Of a stretch of DNA of 64,000 bases, positions 1-8,233 are shown in pieces (the first letter of the stretch is position 1; every line of letters starts with the position of its first letter). Origin of the DNA: WTXA01 sp964415195. GTDB taxonomy: Bacteria; Bacillota; TC1. Both the position numbers and the translations under genes were made by a program. The stretch lies in the NCBI GenBank assembly GCA_964415195.1, contig CAYPYD010000003.1, positions 1-64,000 of the forward strand, read 5' to 3'. The notes beneath the pieces are model-generated. The model had not been told where the DNA came from. It saw only the letters and a program-made list of their open reading frames with translations, and did no database searches.

Positions 1-86
1 GTGGAGAAGAAGCAAAAAAATTAATAAATGGTGTTTTAAATAATTATAAGAATATTTTAATAAAAGAAAAGATTAGAATTGAATAA
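1..86 (+). CDS. nusB: 3' end of a gene, probably transcription antitermination factor NusB (partial)
   Basis: An open frame enters from the left edge and ends with TAA at 84-86, giving 27 visible residues with a KLINGVLNNY segment. NusB proteins typically end with a helix of the form F(V/I)NGVLxKI, and nusB commonly precedes folD, xseA, xseB and ispA in Bacillota, which is the order downstream here. The call rests on this short match plus context. Too little is visible to describe domains. A hairpin terminator follows closely, so this gene is transcribed separately from nfnA. Confidence 0.5.
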   Translation, partial: GEEAKKLINGVLNNYKNILIKEKIRIE

Positions 87-111
87 TGATTCTTGAACTT
101 AAGATAAAGTA

Positions 112-148
112 AAAGGACTGTAACAATATGTTGCAGTCCTTTATTTAT
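112..148 (+). terminator. Rho-independent terminator after the nusB-like gene
   Basis: A 14-bp stem (112-125 with 129-142, one G-T pair) with a 3-nt loop is followed by a T-rich run. It lies 25 bases after the stop codon of the preceding gene. Confidence 0.85.
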
Positions 149-191
149 TTATGCATGCTTAAAAATAGTTGCTATTTCTGCTGCTACTCTC

Positions 192-220
192 TTGTCAATT
201 TGCTTAAAAAATGTTAATCT
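192..220 (+). promoter_or_regulatory. Sigma-A type promoter for nfnAB-folD-fchA
   Basis: TTGTCA (192-197), a 17-bp spacer and TAATCT (215-220), with a TG at 212-213 forming an extended -10. It stands between the terminator and nfnA, leaving a leader of about 115 bases. The leader shows no riboswitch that I recognise. A strong AAGGAGG at 324-330 precedes the ATG at 341. Confidence 0.65.
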
Positions 221-340
221 ATCTGATAGTGGGTTAGAGATTCGTCAAAATTATTTGAGTAGCAAATGGCCTTGTGAAATCCAATATGAGAATCATAAAA
301 ATTATCAAGAAATCTTGAATCTTAAGGAGGTCTTACTTAA

Positions 341-1168
341 ATGTATAAAATTGTAAAAAAAGAAATGTTAAATCCAAGTATTGTCCTAATGGATGTTTAT
401 GCGCCTGACATAGCAAAAACATGTAAAGCTGGACAATTCATTGTTCTTCGAATTGATGAAATAGGTGAAAGAATACCTTTGACAATTGCAGATTTCTTTC
501 CTGAAGAAGGTTTAGTAAGAATAGTTACTCAAGCAGTTGGGTATACCAGTAGAAAACTAATGAATATGAATGAAGGGGATAGTTTTCTTGATTTCATAGG
601 TCCATTAGGAAAAGAAAGTGAAGTTGAAAACTATGGCACAGTATTATGTATCTGTGGTGGTTTAGGTATAGCTCCAATGTTTCCAATAGCTAGAGAATTG
701 AAAAAAGCAGGAAACAAGGTTATTACTGTAATAGGTGCTAGAAGTAAAGATTTATTGATTTGGGAAGATGTTTTAAGAGAAGTCAGTGATGAAGTTTATG
801 TAACTACCGATGACGGATCATATGGAAGAAAAGGTTTAGTTACTGATGTTTCCAAGGAAATACTTGAAAGAGAAAAAATTGATCATGCTTGGGCTATTGG
901 ACCTGTAATCATGATGAAGTTTTCTGCTTTGTTAACAAAGGAATATAATGTACCTACAATAGTAAGTATGAATCCAATCATGGTAGATGGAACAGGTATG
1001 TGTGGGGCTTGCCGACTTGAAGTTGATGGCAAGACTGTATTTGCTTGTGTTGATGGACCGGAGTTTGACGGACATCAAGTTAATTGGGATCTTTCTATGA
1101 GAAGAATGAATATATACAAGGCTAAGGAAGAAATTGCCCTGGAAAAAGCTGTTAAGGGAGGATTTTAA
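341..1168 (+). CDS. nfnA: NADH-dependent reduced ferredoxin:NADP+ oxidoreductase, subunit A (NfnA)
   Basis: This is the small subunit of the cytoplasmic electron-bifurcating NfnAB transhydrogenase, which couples NADH, ferredoxin and NADPH pools in anaerobes. The 275-residue protein has a ferredoxin-reductase FAD domain (RIPLTIAD, roughly residues 45-55), an NAD(H) domain with GGLGIAPMFP (about 105-115), and a C-terminal [2Fe-2S] site with cysteines in GTGMCGACRLE and a later FACVDG. Length and motif order match the family. The start at 341 follows AAGGAGG by 10 bases. Its stop lies one base before the nfnB ATG, so the two subunits are co-translated. It could also be annotated as sulfide dehydrogenase beta subunit, an older name for the same family. 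Confidence 0.93.
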   Translation: MYKIVKKEMLNPSIVLMDVYAPDIAKTCKAGQFIVLRIDEIGERIPLTIADFFPEEGLVRIVTQAVGYTSRKLMNMNEGDSFLDFIGPLGKESEVENYGTVLCICGGLGIAPMFPIARELKKAGNKVITVIGARSKDLLIWEDVLREVSDEVYVTTDDGSYGRKGLVTDVSKEILEREKIDHAWAIGPVIMMKFSALLTKEYNVPTIVSMNPIMVDGTGMCGACRLEVDGKTVFACVDGPEFDGHQVNWDLSMRRMNIYKAKEEIALEKAVKGGF

Positions 1169-1169
1169 G

Positions 1170-2561
1170 ATGCCATTAAATTTAAATAGAGTAGGAATGC
1201 CAAATAGAGAACCAGATGTTAGAAACAAGGATTTTATTGAAGTTGCCGAAGGTTATGATATTGAGATGGCCCTTGAAGAAGCTAGCAGATGTTTAAATTG
1301 TAAAAAACCTTTATGTAGAACTGGTTGTCCAGTAAATATTGATATACCAAGGTTTATCAATCAAGTAACTAAAAAAGATTATGATGCAGCTTACTATACC
1401 TTAAAGGAATTTAGTCTTTTACCAGCTGTTTGTGGACGTGTATGCCCACAGGAACATCAGTGTGAAGGGGTTTGTATCTTGAATCCTAAAGGGGCAGCAA
1501 TAGGGATTGGTCGCTTGGAAAGATATGTAGCTGACAAGTTTAGAGAAAACGGAAATGAAGAAGTCTTGAAAAAAGAAGCACCTACTGGTAAAAAAGTGGC
1601 TGTACTTGGTGGAGGACCTGCTGGATTAGCTTGTGCCTATGACCTTGCAAAACTTGGACATGATGTAACTATATTTGAAGCCTTACACACATTAGGTGGT
1701 GTACTAATGTATGGTATTCCTGAATTCAGGTTACCAAAAAGCATAGTAAATAAAGAGATTGAAAATATAGAGAAACTTGGAGTTAAGATTGAATTAAATA
1801 GTGTTGCCGGAAGAGTAAACAGTGTTGAAAAACTTATGAATGAAGATGGTTTTGATGCTGTGTTCATAGGTACAGGAGCAGGACTACCTTACTTCTTGAA
1901 CATACCAGGAGAGAATCTAAATGAGGTTTATTCTGCTAATGAATTCTTAACAAGAGTAAACTTAATGAAAGCCTATAAATTTCCAGAATATGACACACCT
2001 GTATTTGTAGGAGAAAAAGTTGCTGTTGTTGGTGCTGGAAACGTAGCCATGGACGCTGCAAGAACCGCAAAAAGACTTGGAGCCAAAGAAGTTTATATAG
2101 TCTATAGAAGATCTAAAGATGAAGTTCCAGCAAGACTAGAAGAACTTGAGCATGCTGAAGAAGAAGGGGTTATTTTACAGTTATTAACAAGTCCTATAGA
2201 AGTAATTGGTGATGATTCTGGACATGTAACTGCACTTCGTTGTGTTAAATATGAATTAGGGGAACCTGATGAAGGTGGCAGAAGAAAACCTGTTGAAGTC
2301 CCTAACTCTGTTTTTGACATACCAATGGATATGGTTGTAATGGCTATCGGTCAAGGACCAAACCCATTATTACTAGAAACAACTAAAGGACTTGAGTTAA
2401 ATAAAAGAGGTAACATAGTTGCTGATGATGAAGGTAGAACATCCCTAGAAGGTGTCTTTGCTGGAGGCGATATAGTTACAGGAGCAGCTACTGTTATCTT
2501 AGCTATGGGAGCTGGTAAAAAAACTGCCCAAAGTATTCACGAATACTTAATGAAAAAATAG
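1170..2561 (+). CDS. nfnB: NADH-dependent reduced ferredoxin:NADP+ oxidoreductase, subunit B (NfnB)
   Basis: Large, GltD-like subunit that carries the bifurcating FAD, two [4Fe-4S] clusters and the NADPH site. I chose the ATG at 1170 (MPLNLNRVGM) because AAGGGAGG at 1154-1161 sits at the right distance; an in-frame upstream ATG at 1134 would overlap nfnA and has no such site. The 463-residue protein shows an N-terminal cluster domain (LNCKKPLCRTGCPVNI, then AVCGRVCPQEHQCEGVC), a first dinucleotide fold VAVLGGGPAGLACA and a second VAVVGAGNVAMDAA, ending with GVFAGGD. All expected motifs are present. It forms an operon with nfnA. Confidence 0.94.
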   Translation: MPLNLNRVGMPNREPDVRNKDFIEVAEGYDIEMALEEASRCLNCKKPLCRTGCPVNIDIPRFINQVTKKDYDAAYYTLKEFSLLPAVCGRVCPQEHQCEGVCILNPKGAAIGIGRLERYVADKFRENGNEEVLKKEAPTGKKVAVLGGGPAGLACAYDLAKLGHDVTIFEALHTLGGVLMYGIPEFRLPKSIVNKEIENIEKLGVKIELNSVAGRVNSVEKLMNEDGFDAVFIGTGAGLPYFLNIPGENLNEVYSANEFLTRVNLMKAYKFPEYDTPVFVGEKVAVVGAGNVAMDAARTAKRLGAKEVYIVYRRSKDEVPARLEELEHAEEEGVILQLLTSPIEVIGDDSGHVTALRCVKYELGEPDEGGRRKPVEVPNSVFDIPMDMVVMAIGQGPNPLLLETTKGLELNKRGNIVADDEGRTSLEGVFAGGDIVTGAATVILAMGAGKKTAQSIHEYLMKK

Positions 2562-2599
2562 GTAATAATTAAATACAATATAATCGAGGAGGAAAATTT

Positions 2600-3451
2600 A
2601 TGTCAGCAAATTTATTAGATGGTAAAGCAATTGCTAAAGAAATTAGAGAAGAAGTAAAAGCCGAGGTAGCTGCCTTAAAAGAACAAGGTATCCAACCTAA
2701 AATGGCTGTTATACTATGTGGGGATGATCCTGCCAGTGTATTTTATGCACAAAGCAAGGAGAAGGCTGCCGCTAATGTTGGAATTGGATTTGAATTTCAT
2801 AATTTACCTGGCTCAACTCCAGAAGCAGAGCTGTTAACATTAGTTGATAAATTAAACAATGATGATTCAATTCATGGTGTTATGATCGAATTACCTTTGC
2901 CTTCACATATTAACAAGGAAATAGTAATGGAATCAGTTCTACCTGAGAAAGATGTAGATGGTATCCATCCGAAAAACAGAGGCTATATTTTAAGTGATGG
3001 TCCTGGATTATTCCCTGCAACTCCTCAAAGTTGTATCGAGTTAATGTTAAGAAGCGGTGTTGAAATCAAAGGCAAACACGCTGTAATCGTAGGACGTGGA
3101 GAAACTGTTGGTAAACCATTAGTATTCTTATTATTAAAACACAACCCTACAATCACTATTTGCCACTCAAGAACGGTAGACTTGGCTTCATTTGTAAAAC
3201 AGGGTGATATCGTTATCGCTGCCGTAGGCAGACCTAATATGATCACTAAAGACATGATTAAGCCAGGAGCTGTTGTAGTAGATGCTGGAATTAATGAAAT
3301 TGAAGGCGGATACTGCGGTGATGTTGATTTTGAAAATGTTAAAGAAGTTGCTAGCCTAATTTCTCCTGTTCCAGGTGGTGTTGGTTCACTAACAACTGCT
3401 ATTATCTTTAAGAACCTATTAAAAGGTTTAAGAATGCAAAAAGGTCTATAA
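2600..3451 (+). CDS. folD: Bifunctional methylene-THF dehydrogenase / methenyl-THF cyclohydrolase (FolD)
   Basis: Cytoplasmic one-carbon enzyme interconverting 5,10-methylene-THF and 10-formyl-THF with NADP+. The 283-residue length is normal. Visible signatures are the catalytic Tyr/Lys region YAQSKEKAA (about residue 50), DVDGIHPKNRG (about 120) and the Rossmann segment VIVGRGETVGKPL (about 162-174). A GAGGAGGAA ribosome site precedes the ATG. It lies 38 bases after nfnB and 10 bases before fchA. NADPH made by NfnAB or by FolD would draw on the same pool, which makes the cluster metabolically coherent (inference). Confidence 0.95.
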   Translation: MSANLLDGKAIAKEIREEVKAEVAALKEQGIQPKMAVILCGDDPASVFYAQSKEKAAANVGIGFEFHNLPGSTPEAELLTLVDKLNNDDSIHGVMIELPLPSHINKEIVMESVLPEKDVDGIHPKNRGYILSDGPGLFPATPQSCIELMLRSGVEIKGKHAVIVGRGETVGKPLVFLLLKHNPTITICHSRTVDLASFVKQGDIVIAAVGRPNMITKDMIKPGAVVVDAGINEIEGGYCGDVDFENVKEVASLISPVPGGVGSLTTAIIFKNLLKGLRMQKGL

Positions 3452-3461
3452 GGAGATACGA

Positions 3462-4091
3462 ATGAGTAAATATTTTGATAAAACATATACAGAGATACTA
3501 GCAGAAGCTAAATCAGCAAATCCTACTCCTGGTGGAGGCAGTGCTTCAGCAATAGTTGCCTGCATGGGAAATGCAATGGTTTCTATGGTCGCAAATCTTA
3601 CTTCTGGTAAAGAAAAATACGCTGAGCATCAAGAAAAAGTAGATGCATTATTAGTTAAAACTGAAGATATCATGGTTAGACTTGAAGATCTAGTTGATCA
3701 GGACATGAAAGTTTTCGACAAATTCATGGCTGCTATTAAATTACCAAAGGCTACTGATGAAGAGAAAGCTGTAAGAGCACAGGCTATGGAAGCTGCTAGT
3801 ATTGTTGCAACTGATGTTCCTTTAATGATTGCTGAAACATGTGTAGAAATAATTGTATTAGCTGCTGAGATTTGTTCATATGGTAACAAAGGAGCAATCA
3901 GTGATGTTGGAGTTGGTGCTTATGTTGCTGAAGCTTCAATGTACGGTGCTATCTTAAGTGCTGATATTAACCTAGGTGGAATTAAGAACGAAGCTTATGT
4001 AAAACAAGCCACAGAAAAAAGAGATAAGTTAATTGAAACTGCAACCAGAGCTAGAGAAAAAGCTGTTGCAATAGTTAGAGAAAGAATGTAA
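3462..4091 (+). CDS. fchA: Methenyltetrahydrofolate cyclohydrolase / formiminotransferase-cyclodeaminase family (FchA)
   Basis: A 209-residue member of the cyclodeaminase/cyclohydrolase family. The N-terminal folate-binding signature NPTPGGGSASAIVACMG (about residues 19-35) is clear and the rest is helical, as expected. It follows folD by 10 bases with GGAGATACG as ribosome site. Family members either remove ammonia from formimino-THF (histidine or purine fermentation) or act as a methenyl-THF cyclohydrolase. With no glutamate formiminotransferase beside it, the exact activity is uncertain. Pairing with FolD is common in purine- or glycine-fermenting Clostridia. The operon ends at the terminator immediately downstream. 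Confidence 0.9.
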   Translation: MSKYFDKTYTEILAEAKSANPTPGGGSASAIVACMGNAMVSMVANLTSGKEKYAEHQEKVDALLVKTEDIMVRLEDLVDQDMKVFDKFMAAIKLPKATDEEKAVRAQAMEAASIVATDVPLMIAETCVEIIVLAAEICSYGNKGAISDVGVGAYVAEASMYGAILSADINLGGIKNEAYVKQATEKRDKLIETATRAREKAVAIVRERM

Positions 4092-4103
4092 AAAAGATTT
4101 ATG

Positions 4104-4138
4104 AAAGAGTAGTAATTATTTACTACTCTTTTTTTATA
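4104..4138 (+). terminator. Rho-independent terminator after fchA
   Basis: A perfect 12-bp stem (4104-4115 with 4120-4131) with a 4-nt loop runs into TTTTTTTT. It closes the nfnAB-folD-fchA unit. Confidence 0.92.
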
Positions 4139-4142
4139 TTTA

Positions 4143-4171
4143 TGTATTTAAAAAGGGATTTTTGGTATAAT
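4143..4171 (+). promoter_or_regulatory. Extended -10 promoter for xseA-xseB-ispA and downstream genes
   Basis: TATAAT at 4166-4171 is preceded by TGG, an extended -10. The -35 region TGTATT (4143-4148) is weak at 17-bp spacing. The AGGTGG ribosome site lies at 4192-4197. Confidence 0.6.
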
Positions 4172-4206
4172 TATATGGATATGAGTGATATAGGTGGTAA
4201 AGATAA

Positions 4207-5424
4207 TTGGATAAAGATATTAGAACTATAACCGTCAAGGAATTAAATGACTATGTTAAAAGTATTTTAGAAAATGATCAGATAATAAATAATGTCTGGA
4301 TAAGAGGAGAAATCTCCAATCTAAAACATGCGATGTCAGGGCACTACTATTTCACATTAAAAGATGATGATGCTAGTATTTCTGTTGCTCTTTTTAAGAC
4401 TTATGCCAATAATCTAGATATGAAATTAAAAGATGGACAAGAAGTTTTAATAAAAGGGAAAGTATCGATATATCAAAAAACCGGTAGTTATCAGCTATAT
4501 GCTCAAGTTATAGAAGATATAGGTTTAGGTAATATATATCTACAAATTGAAAATTTAAAACAAAAACTTCAAAAAGAAGGCATCTTTGATGCAAAATATA
4601 AAAAAAACATACCTCAAAGAGTTGAAAGTATTGGAATTGTAACATCTAGTAAAGGTGCCGTAATTCATGACATTCAAAAGGTTGTTAATAAAAGAAATCC
4701 CTTTGTGGAACTCGTTATTTATCCAGTTACTGTACAAGGTGAAACAGCTCCTGAAGAAATAAAGAGAGGCATAGAAATCTTAAATAAGTATGGATTAGTT
4801 GATGTATTAATTGTTGGTCGTGGTGGAGGAAGCCTGGAGGACCTGATGGCCTTTAACGATGAAAGAGTCATAAGGGCAATATTCAATTCTTCTATACCAG
4901 TAATTTCTGCAATTGGTCATGAAACAGATACTACCCTATGTGATTATGTGGCAGATGTTAGAGGAGCAACCCCATCACAAGCGGCTGAGATTGCGACTAT
5001 TAGTCTTTCAGATAATTTCATCTGGTTAAGAAATAGACTTAAAGGTAATTTCAATAAAATATCAAGAAAAATTAATGAATACTATTTGAACCTGGATTTG
5101 AAACTAGAAAAGTTTAAAGCTTTTTCAGGTAAAAAGGATTTATTAAAAGATAGACTTAAAGTTAATATTATTGGTTTAGAAAGAAACATTTCAAGGTTAT
5201 TAGAATTAAATCAAAGAAATCTTAAACACCAAGGGGAAAAACTACATATTCTAAGTCCCCTGGCACTTTTAAATAAAGGTTTCTCAATTGTTTATGATGA
5301 AAAGAATAAGGTTGTTACTAGTGTTAATAGTGTAAATATTGGTGATAAGGTAAATATTAGACTGTCAAACGGCAAAATTAATTGCCAGGTAGAAGGAATG
5401 GAGAATATCGATGGAAAAAGATAA
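4207..5424 (+). CDS. xseA: Exodeoxyribonuclease VII large subunit
   Basis: Catalytic subunit of ExoVII, which degrades single-stranded DNA from both ends. The 405-residue protein starts at TTG (4207), chosen because the AGGTGG site lies just upstream and no ATG fits. An N-terminal OB fold (about 8-105) is followed by the nuclease core with GRGGGSLEDLMAFNDE (about 200-215) and AIGHETDTTLCDYVAD, then a coiled-coil C-terminal region. All are typical. It overlaps xseB by 14 bases, so both subunits are translated together. Confidence 0.95.
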   Translation: MDKDIRTITVKELNDYVKSILENDQIINNVWIRGEISNLKHAMSGHYYFTLKDDDASISVALFKTYANNLDMKLKDGQEVLIKGKVSIYQKTGSYQLYAQVIEDIGLGNIYLQIENLKQKLQKEGIFDAKYKKNIPQRVESIGIVTSSKGAVIHDIQKVVNKRNPFVELVIYPVTVQGETAPEEIKRGIEILNKYGLVDVLIVGRGGGSLEDLMAFNDERVIRAIFNSSIPVISAIGHETDTTLCDYVADVRGATPSQAAEIATISLSDNFIWLRNRLKGNFNKISRKINEYYLNLDLKLEKFKAFSGKKDLLKDRLKVNIIGLERNISRLLELNQRNLKHQGEKLHILSPLALLNKGFSIVYDEKNKVVTSVNSVNIGDKVNIRLSNGKINCQVEGMENIDGKR

Positions 5425-5632
5425 GAAATTTATAGATATGATGACTGAATTAGAAAAAATTGTCGGAGATTTAGAAAAAGATGATCTTGATATTGAAGAT
5501 GGCTTGGTTAAATTTGAACAGGGATTGAAACTTTTTAGACAATGTCAGGAAAAACTTAATAACATCGAAGCAAAAACAAAGGTCTTAAAAGAAGAAAATG
5601 ATGAGTTCTTTTTAACTGATATGGAGGAGTAA
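5411..5632 (+). CDS. xseB: Exodeoxyribonuclease VII small subunit
   Basis: A 73-residue helical, acidic protein with the family pattern MMTELEKIVGDLEKDDLDIE followed by a SxxxFEQGLKLxxxC-like segment (KFEQGLKLFRQCQEKL). Several copies bind the coiled coil of XseA. It starts inside the end of xseA. Its stop overlaps the start of ispA in a TAATG arrangement, implying coupled translation. Confidence 0.93.
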   Translation: MEKDKKFIDMMTELEKIVGDLEKDDLDIEDGLVKFEQGLKLFRQCQEKLNNIEAKTKVLKEENDEFFLTDMEE

Positions 5633-6525
5633 TGTCATTAGAATTTTTAAGGGAATATGAAGCTATAATTAATGAAAATATCAAGTCTAATCTGAATAAA
5701 ATCAGATTACTGGATAAAAGTGATTCAGTAATATTAGATGGCATGGAATATGCCCTTTTAGCTGGTGGTAAGAGGATAAGACCTGTCTTTTGTATTTTAG
5801 GTGCCTTGATTGGTGGCTTAGAGTTAGAGGCAGTATTAAACTTCGCATCAGGTATTGAATTTATTCATACTTATTCTTTAGTCCATGATGATCTTCCTGG
5901 AATGGATGATGATGAACTGCGAAGGGGAAAACCTACTTGTCATATTAAATATGGTGTAGGTGAAGCAATACTTATAGGGGATTCACTATTGACTCATGGT
6001 ATTTCTTTGCTCTTACAACCTATAGCTGGAGTAAAGATAGAAAATCAATTAAAAGCTGTTAGGATCATGATGGATTCAATTGGTTTACTTGGTATGATTG
6101 GTGGCCAAGCAGCAGATCTCCAACAAGAAAATATCGGTTCTGGTAATATCGAGACCTTAGAATATATTCACAAACATAAAACTAGTAAGTTGCTAGAAGG
6201 CTCATTAATTAGTGGTGCTATATTAGCCGATGCTGATGAGTCTGTTATAAAGGATTTGAAGAACTATGGAAAGGGATTCGGACTGGCATTTCAAATAACA
6301 GATGACATTCTGGACCTGACTTCAAGTGTTGAAGAATTAGGTAAACCGATAGGTAGTGATCTTAAAAATGAAAAATTGACATATCCCAAAATTTTTGGAA
6401 TTGATAAGGCCAAAATAATGGCTTTCGAAGAAGTAGAAAAGTGCAAGTTTAGTGTTAAGAAATATCAGGTGCATGGAAAAAAATTAATAGACTTAGCTGA
6501 TTATTTAATTGAAAGAAGAAAGTAG
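5632..6525 (+). CDS. ispA: Polyprenyl synthetase, farnesyl diphosphate synthase type
   Basis: A 297-residue trans-prenyltransferase condensing IPP with allylic diphosphates to give farnesyl diphosphate. Both aspartate-rich motifs are present: DDLPGMDDDELRRGKPT (about residues 84-100) and DDILDLT (about 224-230). GGKRIRP near residue 46 is the usual IPP-binding stretch. It is fed by the MEP pathway, whose dxr and ispG lie elsewhere in this window, and supplies uppS. The position after xseB is the standard Bacillota order. A preceding GGAGGAG inside xseB serves as the ribosome site. Confidence 0.93.
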   Translation: MSLEFLREYEAIINENIKSNLNKIRLLDKSDSVILDGMEYALLAGGKRIRPVFCILGALIGGLELEAVLNFASGIEFIHTYSLVHDDLPGMDDDELRRGKPTCHIKYGVGEAILIGDSLLTHGISLLLQPIAGVKIENQLKAVRIMMDSIGLLGMIGGQAADLQQENIGSGNIETLEYIHKHKTSKLLEGSLISGAILADADESVIKDLKNYGKGFGLAFQITDDILDLTSSVEELGKPIGSDLKNEKLTYPKIFGIDKAKIMAFEEVEKCKFSVKKYQVHGKKLIDLADYLIERRK

Positions 6526-6533
6526 GTAATTTC

Positions 6534-7523
6534 ATGGTTAAAATTGCTTTTGATGCTATGGGTGGAGATTTAGGTTATCAGGAAATGGTAAAAGGTGCTG
6601 TAATGGCAGCAGGGAAAGACCTAGAAATCTTATTGGTTGGAGATGAATCACTCCTGAAAGCGGAACTAAGTAAACATAGTGACATAAATCACATCTCTAT
6701 TGTTCATGCTAGTCAGTTGATTGGAATGGATGAAGAACCTGCTAATGCCTATAAAGAAAAACGTGATGCCTCAATAACAGTAGCTACAAAACTAGTGAAG
6801 GATGGAATAGCTGACGTAGTTATTTCCGCTGGAAGTACTGGTGCGCAAATGACCGCAGGAATATTTGTTCTTGGTAGAATTAAGTGTATTAAAAGACCTG
6901 CAATTGCAACATATTATCCTACTGCCAATGGCATTAAGTTACTCCTTGATGCTGGAGCAACTCCAGATTGTGACAAGGAAAATCTTCTCCAATTTGCTCA
7001 GATGGCTTCGATTTTCGGCAAAAGTTTTTTAAAAATGAAAAATCCAAGTGTTGGACTTTTAAATATAGGTTCAGAAGATAAAAAAGGTAGTATCTTGTAT
7101 AAGGAAACTTTCAAATTATTAAAAGAAGAAACCACATTGAATTTTTACGGTAATATTGAAGGTCGTGACATACCTAAAGGTAAGGTTGATATTGTCGTTT
7201 GTGATGGCTTTGTTGGCAATATTGTTCTAAAATTAATGGAAGGTTTGTCTTCGGTACTTATAAATCAAATCAAGGAAAATTTAATGAAAAAAACTATCTA
7301 TAAGATTGGAGCACTTTTATCTAAAGGTGCCTTTAGGGAAATTAAATCTCAGTTGGACTACACCGAATATGGTGGGGCACCACTTTTGGGGCTTAAAGGA
7401 ATATCTATGATTAGTCATGGTAGTTCTGATGCCAAGACAATGATGAATGCTATCTTTGCAGCAAAAAAAGTTGTAGAGAGTGGTTTTAATCAAGAAATGA
7501 TTAAATATTTCGAGGGAGAATAA
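6534..7523 (+). CDS. plsX: Phosphate acyltransferase PlsX
   Basis: Membrane-associated enzyme that makes acyl-phosphate from acyl-ACP for PlsY in phospholipid synthesis. The 329-residue protein begins with the typical IAFDAMGGD, has an internal VISAGSTGAQM (about 100-110), and later VDIVVCDGFVGNIVLK and EYGGAPLLGLKG. Length and motifs match. In many Bacillota plsX is followed by fabD, fabG and acpP before rnc; here the rnc start is only 6 bases away, so those genes are not at this site. Confidence 0.95.
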   Translation: MVKIAFDAMGGDLGYQEMVKGAVMAAGKDLEILLVGDESLLKAELSKHSDINHISIVHASQLIGMDEEPANAYKEKRDASITVATKLVKDGIADVVISAGSTGAQMTAGIFVLGRIKCIKRPAIATYYPTANGIKLLLDAGATPDCDKENLLQFAQMASIFGKSFLKMKNPSVGLLNIGSEDKKGSILYKETFKLLKEETTLNFYGNIEGRDIPKGKVDIVVCDGFVGNIVLKLMEGLSSVLINQIKENLMKKTIYKIGALLSKGAFREIKSQLDYTEYGGAPLLGLKGISMISHGSSDAKTMMNAIFAAKKVVESGFNQEMIKYFEGE

Positions 7524-7528
7524 GAACT

Positions 7529-8224
7529 TTGGAAACAACTTTAGAATGTCAAAAATCACTTATGGATTTTGGTATTGAAATAAAAAATTTAAATATGTTA
7601 GAAACTGCTTTAACTCATCCAACATATTCCTATGAAAATGGATTGTCTGAAAATAATCAGAGATTAGAATTTTTAGGTGATACAGTTTTATCCCTAATAA
7701 TTGTGGAATATCTCTATACAATGTATCCAAATAAACAAGAGGGTGAATTATCCAAGATAAAGAGTGTTGTAGTTTCTGGTGAAACACTTGCTCAAGGTGC
7801 CAGGAAATTCAAGCTTTATGATTATTTATTAATTGGTAAAGGTGAAGAAAAAGTCGGGGGCAGATATAGGGATTCTGTCCTGGCTGATGCTTTTGAAGCA
7901 CTTTTAGCTGCAATTTATCTAGACTTAGGTTTTAATAAAGTCAAAGAATTCGTCTTCCAGATACTTGACGATATAATTGAAGAGATTGTTACTAAGGGAG
8001 TTAGAGACTATAAGACCATCTTGCAGGAACTACTTCAAAAGGATTATAAAAAAAGTGTAGAATACAAAGTATTAGCTGAAAAAGGACCGGATCATGACAA
8101 GGTATTTACTGTAGGTTTGCTTTGGGATGATCAGGTTATAGCAATAGGTTTAGGAAAAAGTAAGAAGGAAGCAGAACGACAAGGTGCAAAAATAGCTATT
8201 GAATATTTCTTGAATAAAGGTTAG
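7529..8224 (+). CDS. rnc: Ribonuclease III
   Basis: Double-strand-specific endoribonuclease for rRNA and mRNA processing. The 231-residue protein carries the catalytic signature QRLEFLGDTVL (about residues 45-55) and DAFEALLAAIYLD (about 117-129), followed by a double-stranded RNA-binding domain (about 157-230, with GKSKKEAERQGAKIA). The start is TTG at 7529, with GAGGGAGAA upstream inside plsX. It precedes smc and ftsY in the conserved rnc-smc-ftsY order. Confidence 0.95.
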   Translation: METTLECQKSLMDFGIEIKNLNMLETALTHPTYSYENGLSENNQRLEFLGDTVLSLIIVEYLYTMYPNKQEGELSKIKSVVVSGETLAQGARKFKLYDYLLIGKGEEKVGGRYRDSVLADAFEALLAAIYLDLGFNKVKEFVFQILDDIIEEIVTKGVRDYKTILQELLQKDYKKSVEYKVLAEKGPDHDKVFTVGLLWDDQVIAIGLGKSKKEAERQGAKIAIEYFLNKG

Positions 8225-8233
8225 GAGAATAGA

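Noticed and set aside
932..1228. 98-codon - strand frame across the nfnA/nfnB junction
   Set aside because: It is a shadow of two well-supported genes, with no ribosome site and no recognisable domain.
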